Part shown: positions 8,229 to 17,376 of the stretch, piece by piece
How the letters are laid out: every line of letters starts with the position of its first letter
Position numbering within the stretch: position 1 is the first letter of the stretch
Assembly (NCBI GenBank): GCA_001899635.1
Contig: MKVQ01000017.1
Span: 89,010 to 153,009 of the forward strand
DNA: 64,000 nucleotides
From: Myxococcales bacterium 68-20
Lineage (GTDB): Bacteria > Myxococcota_A > Polyangia > Polyangiales > Polyangiaceae
Direction: 5' to 3'
Notes under the pieces: model-generated
Seen by the model: the letters and a program-made list of their open reading frames with translations, nothing else
What the model was told of the DNA's origin: nothing
Database searches by the model: none
Translations under genes and position numbers: made by a program

Positions 8229-9308
8229 CTACCCCTGCCGTGCCGCTCGCCGATGCAGGAGGACCCGAAGCGCGCCCGCCATCTCGAGCACCGCGTCGCG
8301 TGCCGTCCGGCTGATCCCGACCATGTTCACGAAGCCATGCAACTGCTCGGGGAAGCGTCGCAGGCTGACGGGCGTCCCCGCGCGGGTGAGGGCGTCGGCA
8401 TACGCCTCCCCCTCGTCGCGCAGCGGATCGAACCCTGCGGTGACGACGTACGCGGGCGGCAGACCAGCGTGGCTCGAGGCGACGAGAGGATTGCGGCGCC
8501 AGTCCGGATGGCCGTCGGTGTCCCGCATGCCGTACTGCGCGTCGAACCAATCGATGCTCGCCTTGGTGAGCATGAAGCCCTCGCCGAACAAGTCGAGGGA
8601 GCGCCACGGCGGACGCCTGTCCACCGGCGGGTAGATGAGAAACTGACACGCGGGAAGGACCTCGCCGGCTTCGCGCGCCATGAGTGAGACGACGGCGGCG
8701 AGGTTGCCGCCCGCGCTGTCGCCACCAACGCCGACGCGATCCGGATCGGCGCCGAGAGACGCGGCATGCTTCTTCGCCCACGAGAAGGCTGCGAACGCGT
8801 CGAGCGGCGCCGCCGGGAAGCGGTGCTCGGGGGCGAGCCGGTAATCGATGGCGAGGACATGCACGCCCGAGTACCGACAGAGGTAGCGGCATGGCGCATC
8901 GTGCGTGTCGAGGTCGCCGAAGACGAAGCCGCCGCCGTGGAAATAGACGAGCAACGGGCGCGGGTGCGACGAGTCGAGCTCGACGACCGGCGCGTAGTGG
9001 CGCGCGCGAAGCGGGCCTTTGGCACCGTTCACGGTGAGATCACGGACGGTCCCCACGGCAAGGCGCTCGCCGCCGGCGATGCGGGCGCTCTTCGCCTGCT
9101 CGGCGCGGTACCGCTCGAGGGTCATGCTCCCCGGCGAGAGCGATCGGCCGCCGACCTTGATCATCAGGGCAAGCTCGGGCTCGAGCTCGCTGCCCTCACG
9201 AACGACGGGACCGCCAGAGAGGGCACGCTGGATCGAGACAGGGAGGGCGCTCGCCACGCGACCTGCACGGTAGAGCAAACGCTCGTCGAAGCTCTTCACA
9301 CCGCCCAT
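8229..9308 (-). CDS. Alpha/beta-hydrolase esterase, HSL family
   Basis: A 359-residue hydrolase of the hormone-sensitive-lipase group. It has the oxyanion-hole motif HGGGF, the nucleophile elbow GDSAGG with the catalytic Ser, an Asp in the DPLRDEG region and a C-terminal His in QLHGFVN, completing the triad. Such enzymes cleave short- to medium-chain carboxylic esters in the cytosol. ATG at 9308 (MGGVKSFDERLL) is preferred; an in-frame GTG at 9356 would add 16 residues of poor character. It stands alone on the minus strand between the two-component pair and the exported-protein operon. Confidence 0.9.
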   Translation of the reverse strand: MGGVKSFDERLLYRAGRVASALPVSIQRALSGGPVVREGSELEPELALMIKVGGRSLSPGSMTLERYRAEQAKSARIAGGERLAVGTVRDLTVNGAKGPLRARHYAPVVELDSSHPRPLLVYFHGGGFVFGDLDTHDAPCRYLCRYSGVHVLAIDYRLAPEHRFPAAPLDAFAAFSWAKKHAASLGADPDRVGVGGDSAGGNLAAVVSLMAREAGEVLPACQFLIYPPVDRRPPWRSLDLFGEGFMLTKASIDWFDAQYGMRDTDGHPDWRRNPLVASSHAGLPPAYVVTAGFDPLRDEGEAYADALTRAGTPVSLRRFPEQLHGFVNMVGISRTARDAVLEMAGALRVLLHRRAARQG

Positions 9309-9402
9309 TGTCGTGGAGTCCGACGGGCTCGAAAAGAGCGCAATCGAAGCGGGCACCGCGCGGCCGAAATCGACTTTCGGCTACATGGAGAGCGTCGCGC
9401 AG

Positions 9403-10200
9403 TTACTTCTTCCGCTTGCCGCCCTTGGGCTTCTTCTTCGGGCCCTTCGCCTCCGGCTTCTCGGCGCTTGGTTTCTCGGCGCGCTCGGCCTCGTCTTCCA
9501 TCCCGCCCGTCTTGCCTTCCAATGCCCGCCACGGCTTCGGGGCGATGACCCAGTGGCCGTTGATGAAGGCGAGGCCATCGTAGGCCGTGCCTACGTCCTT
9601 CCCGGGCTCGACGAACTTGAAGCGGAAGAAGAGGACCGTGGGCGAGAGGTGCTTTGCCACCTTCTTGTAGCCAGCAGGGAACTCCCTCGCGTTGCCGGTC
9701 CCCTTCGCGATGTCCGAGCCGGTCGCGGCCCAGACCTTGATCTCGGTCTGACCGGGCTTCGGCTTGATGACCGCTTTGTTCGAGTCCCAGTCTTTCGCCT
9801 GAGCAGCCTCGACCTTAGCCGCGGTCTTCGCGTCGAAGAGAGTCTTGTAGTCGCTCGACGTCGGGCGGAGCGATCGCGTGAGCGCGAGATGATCGGCGTT
9901 CGGAGCGACGAACTGCTGGAGCAGCGCGCGCGCTCCGTCCTCGTTGCCCTGGAGGATCGCCACGCTCTCCGGCTTGTCGCTCGCGTCCGTGACGCGAGCT
10001 TCGCCTCGCTCACCTCTCTCGGTGTCGCCCTTGCTCTCGGAGGTCGAGACGTCGGCGACCGGCTCTTCGACCTCGGCAGACGCCGTCGAATCGGCCACCA
10101 TCGGCTCGCGCTTTCCACCGGCGCCGCCGCCGCATGCGACGAGCGCCATGAGGAACAGGGAGCCTGCCACCCTTCTCGCGAAGGACGGCCAGATGCTCAT
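9403..10200 (-). CDS. Lipoprotein, last gene of the barrel/TPR operon
   Basis: A 265-residue protein with a lipoprotein signal (LFLMALVACGGG), a Ser/Glu-rich linker, a central domain at about residues 75-230 and a very Lys-rich tail (EKPEAKGPKKKPKGGKRKK). The central domain has a conserved-looking end, DGLAFINGHWVIAPKPWRAL, typical of small periplasmic NTF2-like or stress proteins, but I cannot assign it. The start overlaps the TPR gene stop as ATGA, so it belongs to that complex. In Myxococcus the gltA/B/C cluster also includes a lipoprotein gene; equivalence here is inference from order and type only. Confidence 0.75.
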   Translation of the reverse strand: MSIWPSFARRVAGSLFLMALVACGGGAGGKREPMVADSTASAEVEEPVADVSTSESKGDTERGERGEARVTDASDKPESVAILQGNEDGARALLQQFVAPNADHLALTRSLRPTSSDYKTLFDAKTAAKVEAAQAKDWDSNKAVIKPKPGQTEIKVWAATGSDIAKGTGNAREFPAGYKKVAKHLSPTVLFFRFKFVEPGKDVGTAYDGLAFINGHWVIAPKPWRALEGKTGGMEDEAERAEKPSAEKPEAKGPKKKPKGGKRKK

Positions 10201-12242
10201 TTCAGGCCCTCGCTGCCGACGAACTCGTCGGGCCAATCGTCTCCCTCGAACGGCCAGTACTCCTCGTTGTCGCGCAGGTAACGCGCGGCATCGAGCGAGT
10301 CGATCGCGTCCTTCGGTAGATAGCCGGCGTTGATCGCCTCGATCTCCACCTCGAGCGCGCGCTTCTTCCCGAGCACCGACTCGATGCGCCCGAGGCGCGC
10401 GCGCCGTAGGAGTCGCGAGAGCCGGAGGTCGAGGCGATGGAGAGCATCCTTCGCGAGCGCGCTCTCGGCGACGGCGAGCTCGTTCCGTATCCCTTCGATC
10501 TCGCGCGTGAGCGCCGCGGCATAGGCGGCGTCTGCGCGGAGGAGGTCGGGAAGATCCTTGCCCTCGGCCTGCGCGGCGGCGGCCTCGGCGGCAACGGCCG
10601 CGCCCTGACCGAAGCGCTCCTCGAGCTCGGCGAGCTCCTTCCTGAGAGGCGCGAGCTTGTCTGCCGGCGCGCGAGCCTGCTCGAGCTCGTCGATCTGACG
10701 GCGCACGCCGTCGAGCGCGGCGCGCGCGTCGTTGGCCTTCTCCTGCGGATCGCCGCCCTCTTCGACGGCCGGACGCACACCGCCGGTCGTGGCCAGACTC
10801 CGCTGCATGTCGCCGAGCGTCCCGAGCGTGAGGCGAAGCCCGCTCGTCTCGCGATCGAGCACGGCACGTCGCTTCGCGATCTCGCCGTAGACCGGATCGA
10901 CTCGGACGAGCGCGGCGACCGCGCGGAGCTGCTCGGCGGTGACGGCCGCGCCCGCGGCGTCGGTCCCGGCGGCATCGGCACCGCTCCGCGCCGCGGCGAG
11001 CAGCGCCCGCGTCCCGCGCTCGCTCTGTCCGAGCCGGCGAGCGGCATCGCGCGCGGGCTCGTAGTCCCGGAGGAAGGCCTGGAGCTTCGCGTCCGCGGAA
11101 GGAAAGCGGCAGAGCGCGAGGTCGATGTACGCGTCGAGGACGCGAGCCTCGTCCTCGTAGTGGTGATGCACCTTGAGGCTCGCGAGCTCGTCGAGCAGAT
11201 CGCGCGCGCCCTGGTAGTCCTTCTTCTCGTAGCGCGTGGTCGCGGCCTCGTAGAGCGCCTCCGCGAGGCGATCGGAGTCGCGCGGCACGAGATAGTAGTA
11301 GTAGCGCGCGTCGTCGTGACGGAGCTGCTCGTGCGCGACGCGACCGAGCGCGAGGCGCGCGAGATCGCGCACCGCGAAGAAGCGCTCGTCGGCGAACACG
11401 GGCACCGATTTGTCCTGGCGCTTCGGGTCGGCGACCTTGCAGAACAGGTTCTCGCCTTCCTTCATCCGGCCTCGCTCGACCTGGATGAGCCCGGAGAGGT
11501 ACGTCGCCTGCGACCAGAAACGCGACGTCTGCGGGACCTCCGCATACGCAGCGAGGGCACCGTCGGGATCGCCGGCCGCTTGCTTCGCGCGACCGCGAAG
11601 GTAAGCGATCTCGGCGCGCACCTCGGGCGGAGCAGAGGGCGGCACCGCCTCGAGATCGGAGAGGCCCTTGTCGTAGGCGCGCGTGTCGAGCGCGATCTCG
11701 ACGATCCGCCGGACGGCGCGGCGCGCGTAGGGACCGTATTGGTCCCACGATCCCTTCGCCGCGAGCGAGCGCCGGAGATAGGCACGCGCGGACTCGTTGA
11801 TCCCGGCCGACGCGAGCGCATGACCGAGGAGGTAGAGCGCCGCGCGCCCCTCCGGAGTCTCGGCCGAGACCTCGAAGCGGGGGTGCTCCACGATCTCGGT
11901 GAGCTTCGCGATCGCCTCGTCGTGACGTCCCATCGAGACGAGCGCCTCGATCTCGGCGACGCGCTCGGAGAGGCGCTCGGTCACGCCCTCTTGCGACCCG
12001 AGCCGGCGCTTCTGCATCGCATCGTGGTACGCGCGCATCCGATCGCCGCGCGTCGGATCGACGGATACAGGAGCCGCGGCCTTCGGCGGAGGCGGAGCCG
12101 GTTCGGGCGCCGGCTCGGCCGCCTGCTCGTCCGTGGGAGAAGGCGGAGTGGTGGACGGCGCCGGCGCTTGTGCGTGCGCGATGACGATCGACGACACGAC
12201 GGAGAAGCAGACGCCGAGCGCAATGGGGCGTCGCATCGTCAC
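10197..12242 (-). CDS. Exported TPR protein (GltC-like candidate)
   Basis: A 681-residue protein with a signal peptide (IALGVCFSVVSSIVIAHAQA), a Pro/Ala-rich linker to about residue 60, tetratricopeptide-like helical repeats from about 90 to 400 (for example LSGLIQVERGRMKEGENLF, EALYEAATTRYEKKDYQGAR), and a coiled-coil-rich C-terminal third with Asp/Trp-rich end YWPFEGDDWPDEF. Size, export and repeats match the periplasmic gliding-motility protein GltC of Myxococcus, as does its place beside an outer-membrane barrel; this is inference. The frame opens GTG-ACG-ATG, with the GTG overlapping the upstream stop. Both flanking junctions overlap by 4 bp, implying a complex made in fixed ratio. Confidence 0.8.
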   Translation of the reverse strand: MTMRRPIALGVCFSVVSSIVIAHAQAPAPSTTPPSPTDEQAAEPAPEPAPPPPKAAAPVSVDPTRGDRMRAYHDAMQKRRLGSQEGVTERLSERVAEIEALVSMGRHDEAIAKLTEIVEHPRFEVSAETPEGRAALYLLGHALASAGINESARAYLRRSLAAKGSWDQYGPYARRAVRRIVEIALDTRAYDKGLSDLEAVPPSAPPEVRAEIAYLRGRAKQAAGDPDGALAAYAEVPQTSRFWSQATYLSGLIQVERGRMKEGENLFCKVADPKRQDKSVPVFADERFFAVRDLARLALGRVAHEQLRHDDARYYYYLVPRDSDRLAEALYEAATTRYEKKDYQGARDLLDELASLKVHHHYEDEARVLDAYIDLALCRFPSADAKLQAFLRDYEPARDAARRLGQSERGTRALLAAARSGADAAGTDAAGAAVTAEQLRAVAALVRVDPVYGEIAKRRAVLDRETSGLRLTLGTLGDMQRSLATTGGVRPAVEEGGDPQEKANDARAALDGVRRQIDELEQARAPADKLAPLRKELAELEERFGQGAAVAAEAAAAQAEGKDLPDLLRADAAYAAALTREIEGIRNELAVAESALAKDALHRLDLRLSRLLRRARLGRIESVLGKKRALEVEIEAINAGYLPKDAIDSLDAARYLRDNEEYWPFEGDDWPDEFVGSEGLK

Positions 12243-13048
12243 TTCCCCACGGGCTTCGCCACCGCCTTCACGCGGAAGCGGAGATCGTACTTGCCGCTTC
12301 GATCGGACGGGAAATCGGCGCCCATCGAGGAATCGTCGATGATCTTCACCTGCACTTCGACCTTGTGGTCGCGCGGGACGTCGACGGTGAACCGCGAGCG
12401 CTGCGAGGTGCGGAACGTCTCGTCGCGCGTGTCCTTGCGATCGACGTCGACGGTCACTGCATGACGGCCGGGCGCGACGGCGTGGTCGTAGACCGCCGTC
12501 ATGTCAGCGGCCGCGAACGTCTGCGGCGCGGTGAAGACGACGCCGTCGTCGAGCGAGACGGTGAGCCGACCGATCTTCGCGCGATCGCCGTCGGTCTGGA
12601 GCGCGACCGAGATGCGCGACTGATAGAGGTTGTCGGAGACCGCCGCGACGCGTGCCCGAAGCGCTGCGATGTCGGCGAGCAGGCGGTCGTAGTCGACGGG
12701 GACACCGGCATCGACCGCGTTGCTCGGCAGCTCCTCGGGCCGCGGCGTCAGCGGCGAGAGACGCCCTCCGTCGGTCGCTTCGCTCGGCGGCGGAGGCGGG
12801 GCTTCGTTCGTCGCCGTCGCCGCCGCTTTGGCGGCCTCCGCATTCGCGCCGTTCGTCTCCTCGGGGGGCGGCGCCTGCGCATCGACCTTCGCCGCCGGCG
12901 CAGGCTTGGGCTTCGCCGCCTTCGGCTTCGTCTGCGCGAGCGCCATCGTCGCGAGCACGGGCGTGCACGCGACCAGCGCGGCGAGGAGGAGACGGCGTAG
13001 ACGACGACGAGAGCGCATCGAGAGACCGCCTCCCATGTTACGGGTCAT
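12239..13048 (-). CDS. Exported protein with Ala/Pro linker and beta domain
   Basis: A 269-residue protein. An Arg-rich n-region and hydrophobic stretch (LLLAALVACTPVLATMALAQ) form the signal. A low-complexity Lys/Ala/Pro linker spans about 45-110, then comes a short coiled coil (YDRLLADIAALRARVAAV) and a beta-rich domain (about 145-265). Linkers of this kind often draw a false dihydrolipoamide acyltransferase name; no lipoyl or acyltransferase motif is present. ATG at 13048 overlaps the barrel-gene stop (ATGA); later ATGs at 13036 and 13018 are possible. It probably joins the periplasmic side of the barrel complex, like GltB in Myxococcus (inferred). Confidence 0.75.
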   Translation of the reverse strand: MTRNMGGGLSMRSRRRLRRLLLAALVACTPVLATMALAQTKPKAAKPKPAPAAKVDAQAPPPEETNGANAEAAKAAATATNEAPPPPPSEATDGGRLSPLTPRPEELPSNAVDAGVPVDYDRLLADIAALRARVAAVSDNLYQSRISVALQTDGDRAKIGRLTVSLDDGVVFTAPQTFAAADMTAVYDHAVAPGRHAVTVDVDRKDTRDETFRTSQRSRFTVDVPRDHKVEVQVKIIDDSSMGADFPSDRSGKYDLRFRVKAVAKPVGK

Positions 13049-13743
13049 CCGCCGAACGGGAAGAAGATGCTGACGCCGCCGGTGACGAGGATGTCGTTGA
13101 CCAGGTGCTCCTCCCCGATGAGCGTCTCCTTCAGGATGTGGTCGCGCACGTCGATCCGGACGGCGAACCATTTCCCGAAGTACCACTTGGTGCCGAAGCC
13201 GAAGCTCCCGGTGAGGCCCTGCGAGGTGGAGTCATCCGTCACGCCGCCGCCGAGCGCGGCATTGAAGTCGAAGCGGGTGATGCCTCCGCCAAACCAGCGG
13301 AGCTTGCCGTAGGCGAACGTCCACACGAGATGGCCGAAGTAGAGCCGGCCGGGACGGTTCGTGCGCTCCTCCACCTGGACCTGCGGATAGCGCCGCTCGT
13401 ACGAGTCCGTCGCCGCCGTGCGAAAGCGCGTGAACTGGACGCTCGCCTCGAGCCCGAGGTCCTCACTGAAGTGGAACGTGTACGCGCCACCCGCGAGCCA
13501 GCTCGACGAGTACAGGTCGCCCGCGTAGTACCCGCCCATCCCCGAGAGCTCGTGGCGGAACGCTTTCGTGAAGAGGCGCTCCTGCACCCCACGGTAGTGG
13601 CGGCCGCCGACGAGCTCCTGCTTGAGCTCCTCGTCGACACACTGGGCTTCCGCCCGTCCCGGCGCCAAACACACCAACGCGCCGAGGGCAGCTCCGAGGA
13701 CGACGGACGTGGTCCTACTTCGTGAGGGCCAGGCGCGCCGCAT
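13045..13743 (-). CDS. Outer-membrane beta-barrel protein, myxobacterial type
   Basis: A 232-residue protein with a cleavable signal (LGALVCLAPGRAEA) followed by QCVDEELKQELVGGRHYRGV and a series of amphipathic strands ending in aromatic Phe (GGVSIFFPFGG). This matches the myxobacterial outer-membrane barrel domain found in gliding-motility and related complexes (GltA/GltB/CglE type). It is the first gene of a four-gene run with 4-bp overlaps at each junction, so it likely forms the outer-membrane part of a complex with the TPR protein and the lipoprotein. Family recognised by eye; the motility link is inferred. Confidence 0.8.
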   Translation of the reverse strand: MRRAWPSRSRTTSVVLGAALGALVCLAPGRAEAQCVDEELKQELVGGRHYRGVQERLFTKAFRHELSGMGGYYAGDLYSSSWLAGGAYTFHFSEDLGLEASVQFTRFRTAATDSYERRYPQVQVEERTNRPGRLYFGHLVWTFAYGKLRWFGGGITRFDFNAALGGGVTDDSTSQGLTGSFGFGTKWYFGKWFAVRIDVRDHILKETLIGEEHLVNDILVTGGVSIFFPFGG

Positions 13744-13907
13744 TGGGGCCCATAGTCGCTTGCGGCGGCGTCGAGCACAAGACCACGTCGAGCCGGGGGT
13801 TCCGGATCGGGTCGGTGACCTCGATCGGGGCCCGGACTATCGAGCGGGATACGCGAGGCCGGAACCGACGACCACCGGCGGGGAGCCGTCCCCGCGACTC
13901 CGGCGCG

Positions 13908-14579
13908 CTACGACCACTCTTCTTTGAGACGACGCATGTCGGTCTGCATCCCGCGGAGCGATCGAGGTGCCTCGTCGACGAACTCCTCGACCGAGCCCGC
14001 GCCTTCGCGGACGACCATCGGCGGCTGCACCGTGAGATCCACGACCGTCGCCGGGACGAGGCCGCCCGCGCCGCCGTCGAGCACGAGGCCGAGGCCCGAG
14101 AAGTCGTCGTCGAGCTCGCGCGCGTCCACGTGAGGGTCCGCGCCGGCGCGCTGCGCGGTCGTCGAGATCACCGGGCGCCCGAGCGAGCGCACCACGTTGC
14201 GGATGACCTCGTGGTTGGGGACACGGATCCCGATCGTCTTGCGCTTCGTCTGGAGGAGGCGCGGTACCTCGCGCGTCGCCTCGAGGATGAAGCAGTAGGG
14301 ACCAGGAAGAAACCGCTTGAGGATGCGGTAGGTCTGGTTGTCGACGATGGCGTACTTTGCGATCTCGGAGAGGTCCGGACAGATGAACGCGAGCGGCTGC
14401 GCGCGGTCCATTCCCTTGATCTGGTACAGGCGATCGGCGGCCTTCTTGTTGCTGATGTCACAACCCAACCCGTAGACGGTGTCCGTCGGGTAGCCGATGA
14501 CCTCGCCGGCAGCGAGGGCGTCGACCGCGCGCTGGATCTTGCGCGGCTCCGGGTGAAGTGGGTTGACCTGAACGAGCAT
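13908..14579 (-). CDS. YrdC/Sua5/YciO family protein
   Basis: A 223-residue YrdC-domain protein. The N-terminal motif GEVIGYPTDTVYGLGCD and KxR-type signature (QIKGMDRAQPL) form the nucleotide/threonylcarbamoyl site, and the later PVISTTAQRAG stretch closes the pocket. The family makes threonylcarbamoyl-AMP for the t6A base at position 37 of tRNAs. This length and lack of the extra Sua5 domain fit the YrdC/YciO subgroup, where not all members are active. ATG at 14579 (MLVQVNPLHPE) is chosen; upstream sequence is Arg-rich noise. Stands alone. Confidence 0.88.
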   Translation of the reverse strand: MLVQVNPLHPEPRKIQRAVDALAAGEVIGYPTDTVYGLGCDISNKKAADRLYQIKGMDRAQPLAFICPDLSEIAKYAIVDNQTYRILKRFLPGPYCFILEATREVPRLLQTKRKTIGIRVPNHEVIRNVVRSLGRPVISTTAQRAGADPHVDARELDDDFSGLGLVLDGGAGGLVPATVVDLTVQPPMVVREGAGSVEEFVDEAPRSLRGMQTDMRRLKEEWS

Positions 14580-14835
14580 CGTTTCGCGTGTCCGGAGGGG
14601 CGGGAGGGCGCGCACCGTACCAAACCGCGCGCTCGCGCGCGACCACGAGCGCGAGCGCACGACGTGGATGGCACCCCCGGTTGCCCCGGACGTCACCCGG
14701 CCGTTTCCGCGCACGACCGCGCTCCTCGACCACACGAAGACGTGACACGCCTGCTACGATGAGCCGCTTGCCACGGCGACCGCCGTCCGCGGCCTCGAGC
14801 TCAGGGCGATCGCTCGTGATCCCAACGAATCATCG

Positions 14836-15963
14836 ATGCGCCTCGACGAGCTCCTCTCGATAGTCCCGCTCTGGCTCGTTCGGAGCTCGGTCTTCGTCTT
14901 CGGGCTCCTCTGGGGGAGCTTCCTCAACGTCGTCATCTACCGCGTGCCGCGCGAGATGAGCGTCGTTCGGCCCGCGTCGCACTGCCCTGGCTGCGGGAAG
15001 CCGGTCCAGGCTTACGACAATCTTCCTGTCCTCTCGTACGTCATCCTCCGCGGACGCGCGCGCTGCTGCGGTGCACGGATGAGCCCGCGGTATCCGCTCG
15101 TCGAGCTGATCGGTGGCGCACTGTCGCTCGCGATCCTCGAGGTCATCATCCTGAACCTGCCTGGCTCGGTCTCCGTCGGCCGAGCCGCCGCGATCTACGG
15201 CGCCGACTTCGCGCTGTGCCTCGCGCTCGTCGCGGCTGCGTTCATCGACGCCGAGCACATGTTCCTCCCGGACAGCATCACGATCGGCGGCACGGCCCTT
15301 GGGATCGTCACGGCGACGCTGCGCGACCTCCCGACGCTCGACTCCGTCATCGGCGCCGCGGTCGGCTTCTTCGGCATCTACGTCCCGTTCATCTTCCTCT
15401 ACAAGGGCCTGCTCGGCCGGACGGGAATGGGCCTCGGTGACGCCAAGCTCCTCGCGCTCGCAGGTGCCTGGTTCGGATGGCCCGGCGCGCTCTTCGCGCT
15501 CCTCGCAGGCGCGGTGCAGGGCTCGATCTACGCCGGCGTCCTCCGCGTGCTCGGGATCGAGCCGAAGCTGCCTCAGGCCGTCCTCGAGGACATCGCCGAG
15601 CTCGAGAAGGCGGCCGCCGAGGGCGACGAGGAAGCGAAGAAGGCGCTCGCCGAGGATCCCCTCACCGAAGACGAGAACGACGCCTTCATCGTGCGCTTCT
15701 TCCAGCGCCTCTTCAACGCCGCGCCCCCCGAGGTGGCCGAGGCCGGCGAGACGGCGCCGGGAGCAGAGAACGCAGCCGCCACCACGGACGCGCCCCCCAC
15801 GACGGCGGACGCTCCTCCGGAGGAAGAAGAAGAGGTGGCCGACACGGCCCCGCGCGCGCGGATCCCGTTCGGACCGTTCCTGATCCTCGCGATCCTCGAG
15901 CTCCTCTTCGCGGGAGACTGGCTGCGCGAGCGGCTCTTGCCGCTCCTCTGGCCCGTCCTCTGA
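14836..15963 (+). CDS. pilD: Prepilin peptidase (type IV leader peptidase)
   Basis: A 375-residue polytopic membrane aspartic protease that cleaves and N-methylates type IV prepilin leaders. The methylase-type domain is at about 25-90 (GSFLNVVIYRVP) with Cys at 50, 53, 77 and 78; the usual second CxxC is here CC. Catalytic Asp138 (FIDAEHMFLPD) and Asp202 (GMGLGDAK) are in place. The family is normally near 250-290 residues; the excess is a hydrophilic acidic block at about 242-342 ahead of a last membrane helix (FLILAILELLF). No pilin genes are adjacent. It converges on the citrate synthase gene. Confidence 0.92.
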   Translation: MRLDELLSIVPLWLVRSSVFVFGLLWGSFLNVVIYRVPREMSVVRPASHCPGCGKPVQAYDNLPVLSYVILRGRARCCGARMSPRYPLVELIGGALSLAILEVIILNLPGSVSVGRAAAIYGADFALCLALVAAAFIDAEHMFLPDSITIGGTALGIVTATLRDLPTLDSVIGAAVGFFGIYVPFIFLYKGLLGRTGMGLGDAKLLALAGAWFGWPGALFALLAGAVQGSIYAGVLRVLGIEPKLPQAVLEDIAELEKAAAEGDEEAKKALAEDPLTEDENDAFIVRFFQRLFNAAPPEVAEAGETAPGAENAAATTDAPPTTADAPPEEEEEVADTAPRARIPFGPFLILAILELLFAGDWLRERLLPLLWPVL

Positions 15964-16018
15964 CCGAGACGGGCCGGCGTCGGCGTCGGCACGCCTGCGA
16001 GCTTCACCGCCCAAACGA

Positions 16019-16057
16019 AACGGGAGACGAAGCGCGGCTTGCGCTTGGTCTCCCGTT
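16019..16057. terminator. Bidirectional intrinsic terminator
   Basis: A long hairpin lies between two convergent genes. The outer arms AACGGGAGAC (16019-16028) and GTCTCCCGTT (16048-16057) pair perfectly, and the inner arms AAGCGC and GCGCTT pair again across one mismatch, with a 5-nt loop. On the minus strand the stem is followed by a T-rich stretch (TTCGTTT), fitting a terminator for citrate synthase. The other direction has a weaker tail. Confidence 0.8.
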
Positions 16058-16086
16058 CTGCGGCGCCTCTCGGTGAGGCGTGTGTC

Positions 16087-17376
16087 TTACTTACGCTGGT
16101 CGATCGGCACGTACGAGCGCTCGGTCGGGCCGGTGTAGATCTGACGGGGACGACCGATCTTGGTCGAGGTGTCCTCCATCATCTCCTTCCAGTGCGCGAT
16201 CCAGCCGGGGAGACGCCCGATCGCGAAGAGGACGGTGAACATGTTCGTCGGGAAGCCGAGCGCGCGATAGATGATGCCCGAGTAGAAGTCGACGTTCGGG
16301 TACAGCTTGCGCTCGACGAAGTAGCTGTCCTTGAGCGCGGCCTCCTCGAGCTCCTTCGCGATGTCGAGGAGGGGATCCTTGACGCCGAGCTTGTCGAGGA
16401 CGCGGTCGGCCGCGGCCTTGATGAGCTTCGCGCGGGGGTCGAAGTTCTTGTAGACGCGGTGGCCGAAGCCCATGAGGCGGAAGTTCGAGTTCTTGTCCTT
16501 CGCGAGGTCGACGAACTTCTTCACGTTGCCGCCGTCGGCCTTGATGAGATCGAGCATCTCGATCACTTCCTGGTTCGCGCCGCCGTGCAGCGGGCCCCAG
16601 AGCGCGAGGATGCCCGCGGCGACCGACGCGAAGAGGTTCGCGCGCGAGCTGCCGACGAGGCGCACCGTCGACGTCGAGCAGTTCTGCTCGTGGTCGGCGT
16701 GGAGGATGAAGAGGAGGTTCATCGCCGCCTCGACCTCGGGATCGACCTCGTACGGCTCCGACGGGACCGCGAACATCATCTGCATGAAGTTCGCGACGTA
16801 CTTGAGGTTGTTCTGCGGATAGATGAACGGGTGGCCGATCGACTTCTTGAAAGCGTAGGCCGCGATCGTCCGCACCTTCGAGATGAGGCGCGCGATCGTG
16901 ACGTCCATCTTCTCCTTGTCGTTGATGTCGTGCTCCTCCGGGTAATACGTGGAGAGGGAGCAGACCATCGAGGAGAGCACGGCCATCGGGTGGGCCGTCG
17001 ACGGGAAGCCGTCGAAGAAGTGCTTCATGTCCTCGTGGATCAACGAGTGGCGCGTGAGCAGTCGGCGGAAACGGTCGAGCTCCGCCTGCGAGGGCAGCTC
17101 GCCGTAGATGAGCAGGTACGCCGTCTCGACGAAGTTCGACCGCTCGGCGAGCTGCTCGATCGGGATGCCGCGGTACCGGAGGATCCCCTTCTCTCCGTCG
17201 AGGAAGGTGATCGCGCTCTTCGTCGACGCGGTGTTCATGAACGCCGGATCGAGCGTGACGAGCCCGGTCTTGTTCCGCAGGCTTGCGATGTCGATCGCCC
17301 GTTCGTTCTCCGTGCCCACGATGACGGGTGCCTCGAACGTCGAGTCCTTGAGTTTGATTTCGACCTTGTCGCTCAT
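16087..17376 (-). CDS. gltA: Citrate synthase
   Basis: A 429-residue citrate synthase, the length of the hexameric gram-negative type. It condenses oxaloacetate and acetyl-CoA as the entry step of the TCA cycle. Catalytic His residues lie in LHADHEQNCST and in WGPLHGGANQE, and the third signature GFGHRVYKNFDPR precedes the catalytic Asp in YPNVDFYSGIIY. The N-terminal beta domain (VEIKLKDSTFEAPV) is present. ATG at 17376 fits the family start; the longer frame upstream is non-coding. Monocistronic, with a strong terminator after it. Confidence 0.97.
   Translation of the reverse strand: MSDKVEIKLKDSTFEAPVIVGTENERAIDIASLRNKTGLVTLDPAFMNTASTKSAITFLDGEKGILRYRGIPIEQLAERSNFVETAYLLIYGELPSQAELDRFRRLLTRHSLIHEDMKHFFDGFPSTAHPMAVLSSMVCSLSTYYPEEHDINDKEKMDVTIARLISKVRTIAAYAFKKSIGHPFIYPQNNLKYVANFMQMMFAVPSEPYEVDPEVEAAMNLLFILHADHEQNCSTSTVRLVGSSRANLFASVAAGILALWGPLHGGANQEVIEMLDLIKADGGNVKKFVDLAKDKNSNFRLMGFGHRVYKNFDPRAKLIKAAADRVLDKLGVKDPLLDIAKELEEAALKDSYFVERKLYPNVDFYSGIIYRALGFPTNMFTVLFAIGRLPGWIAHWKEMMEDTSTKIGRPRQIYTGPTERSYVPIDQRK

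Noticed and set aside
12239..13048. Dihydrolipoamide acyltransferase identity
   Set aside because: Only the Ala/Pro/Lys-rich linker resembles that enzyme; no lipoyl or catalytic motif is present.
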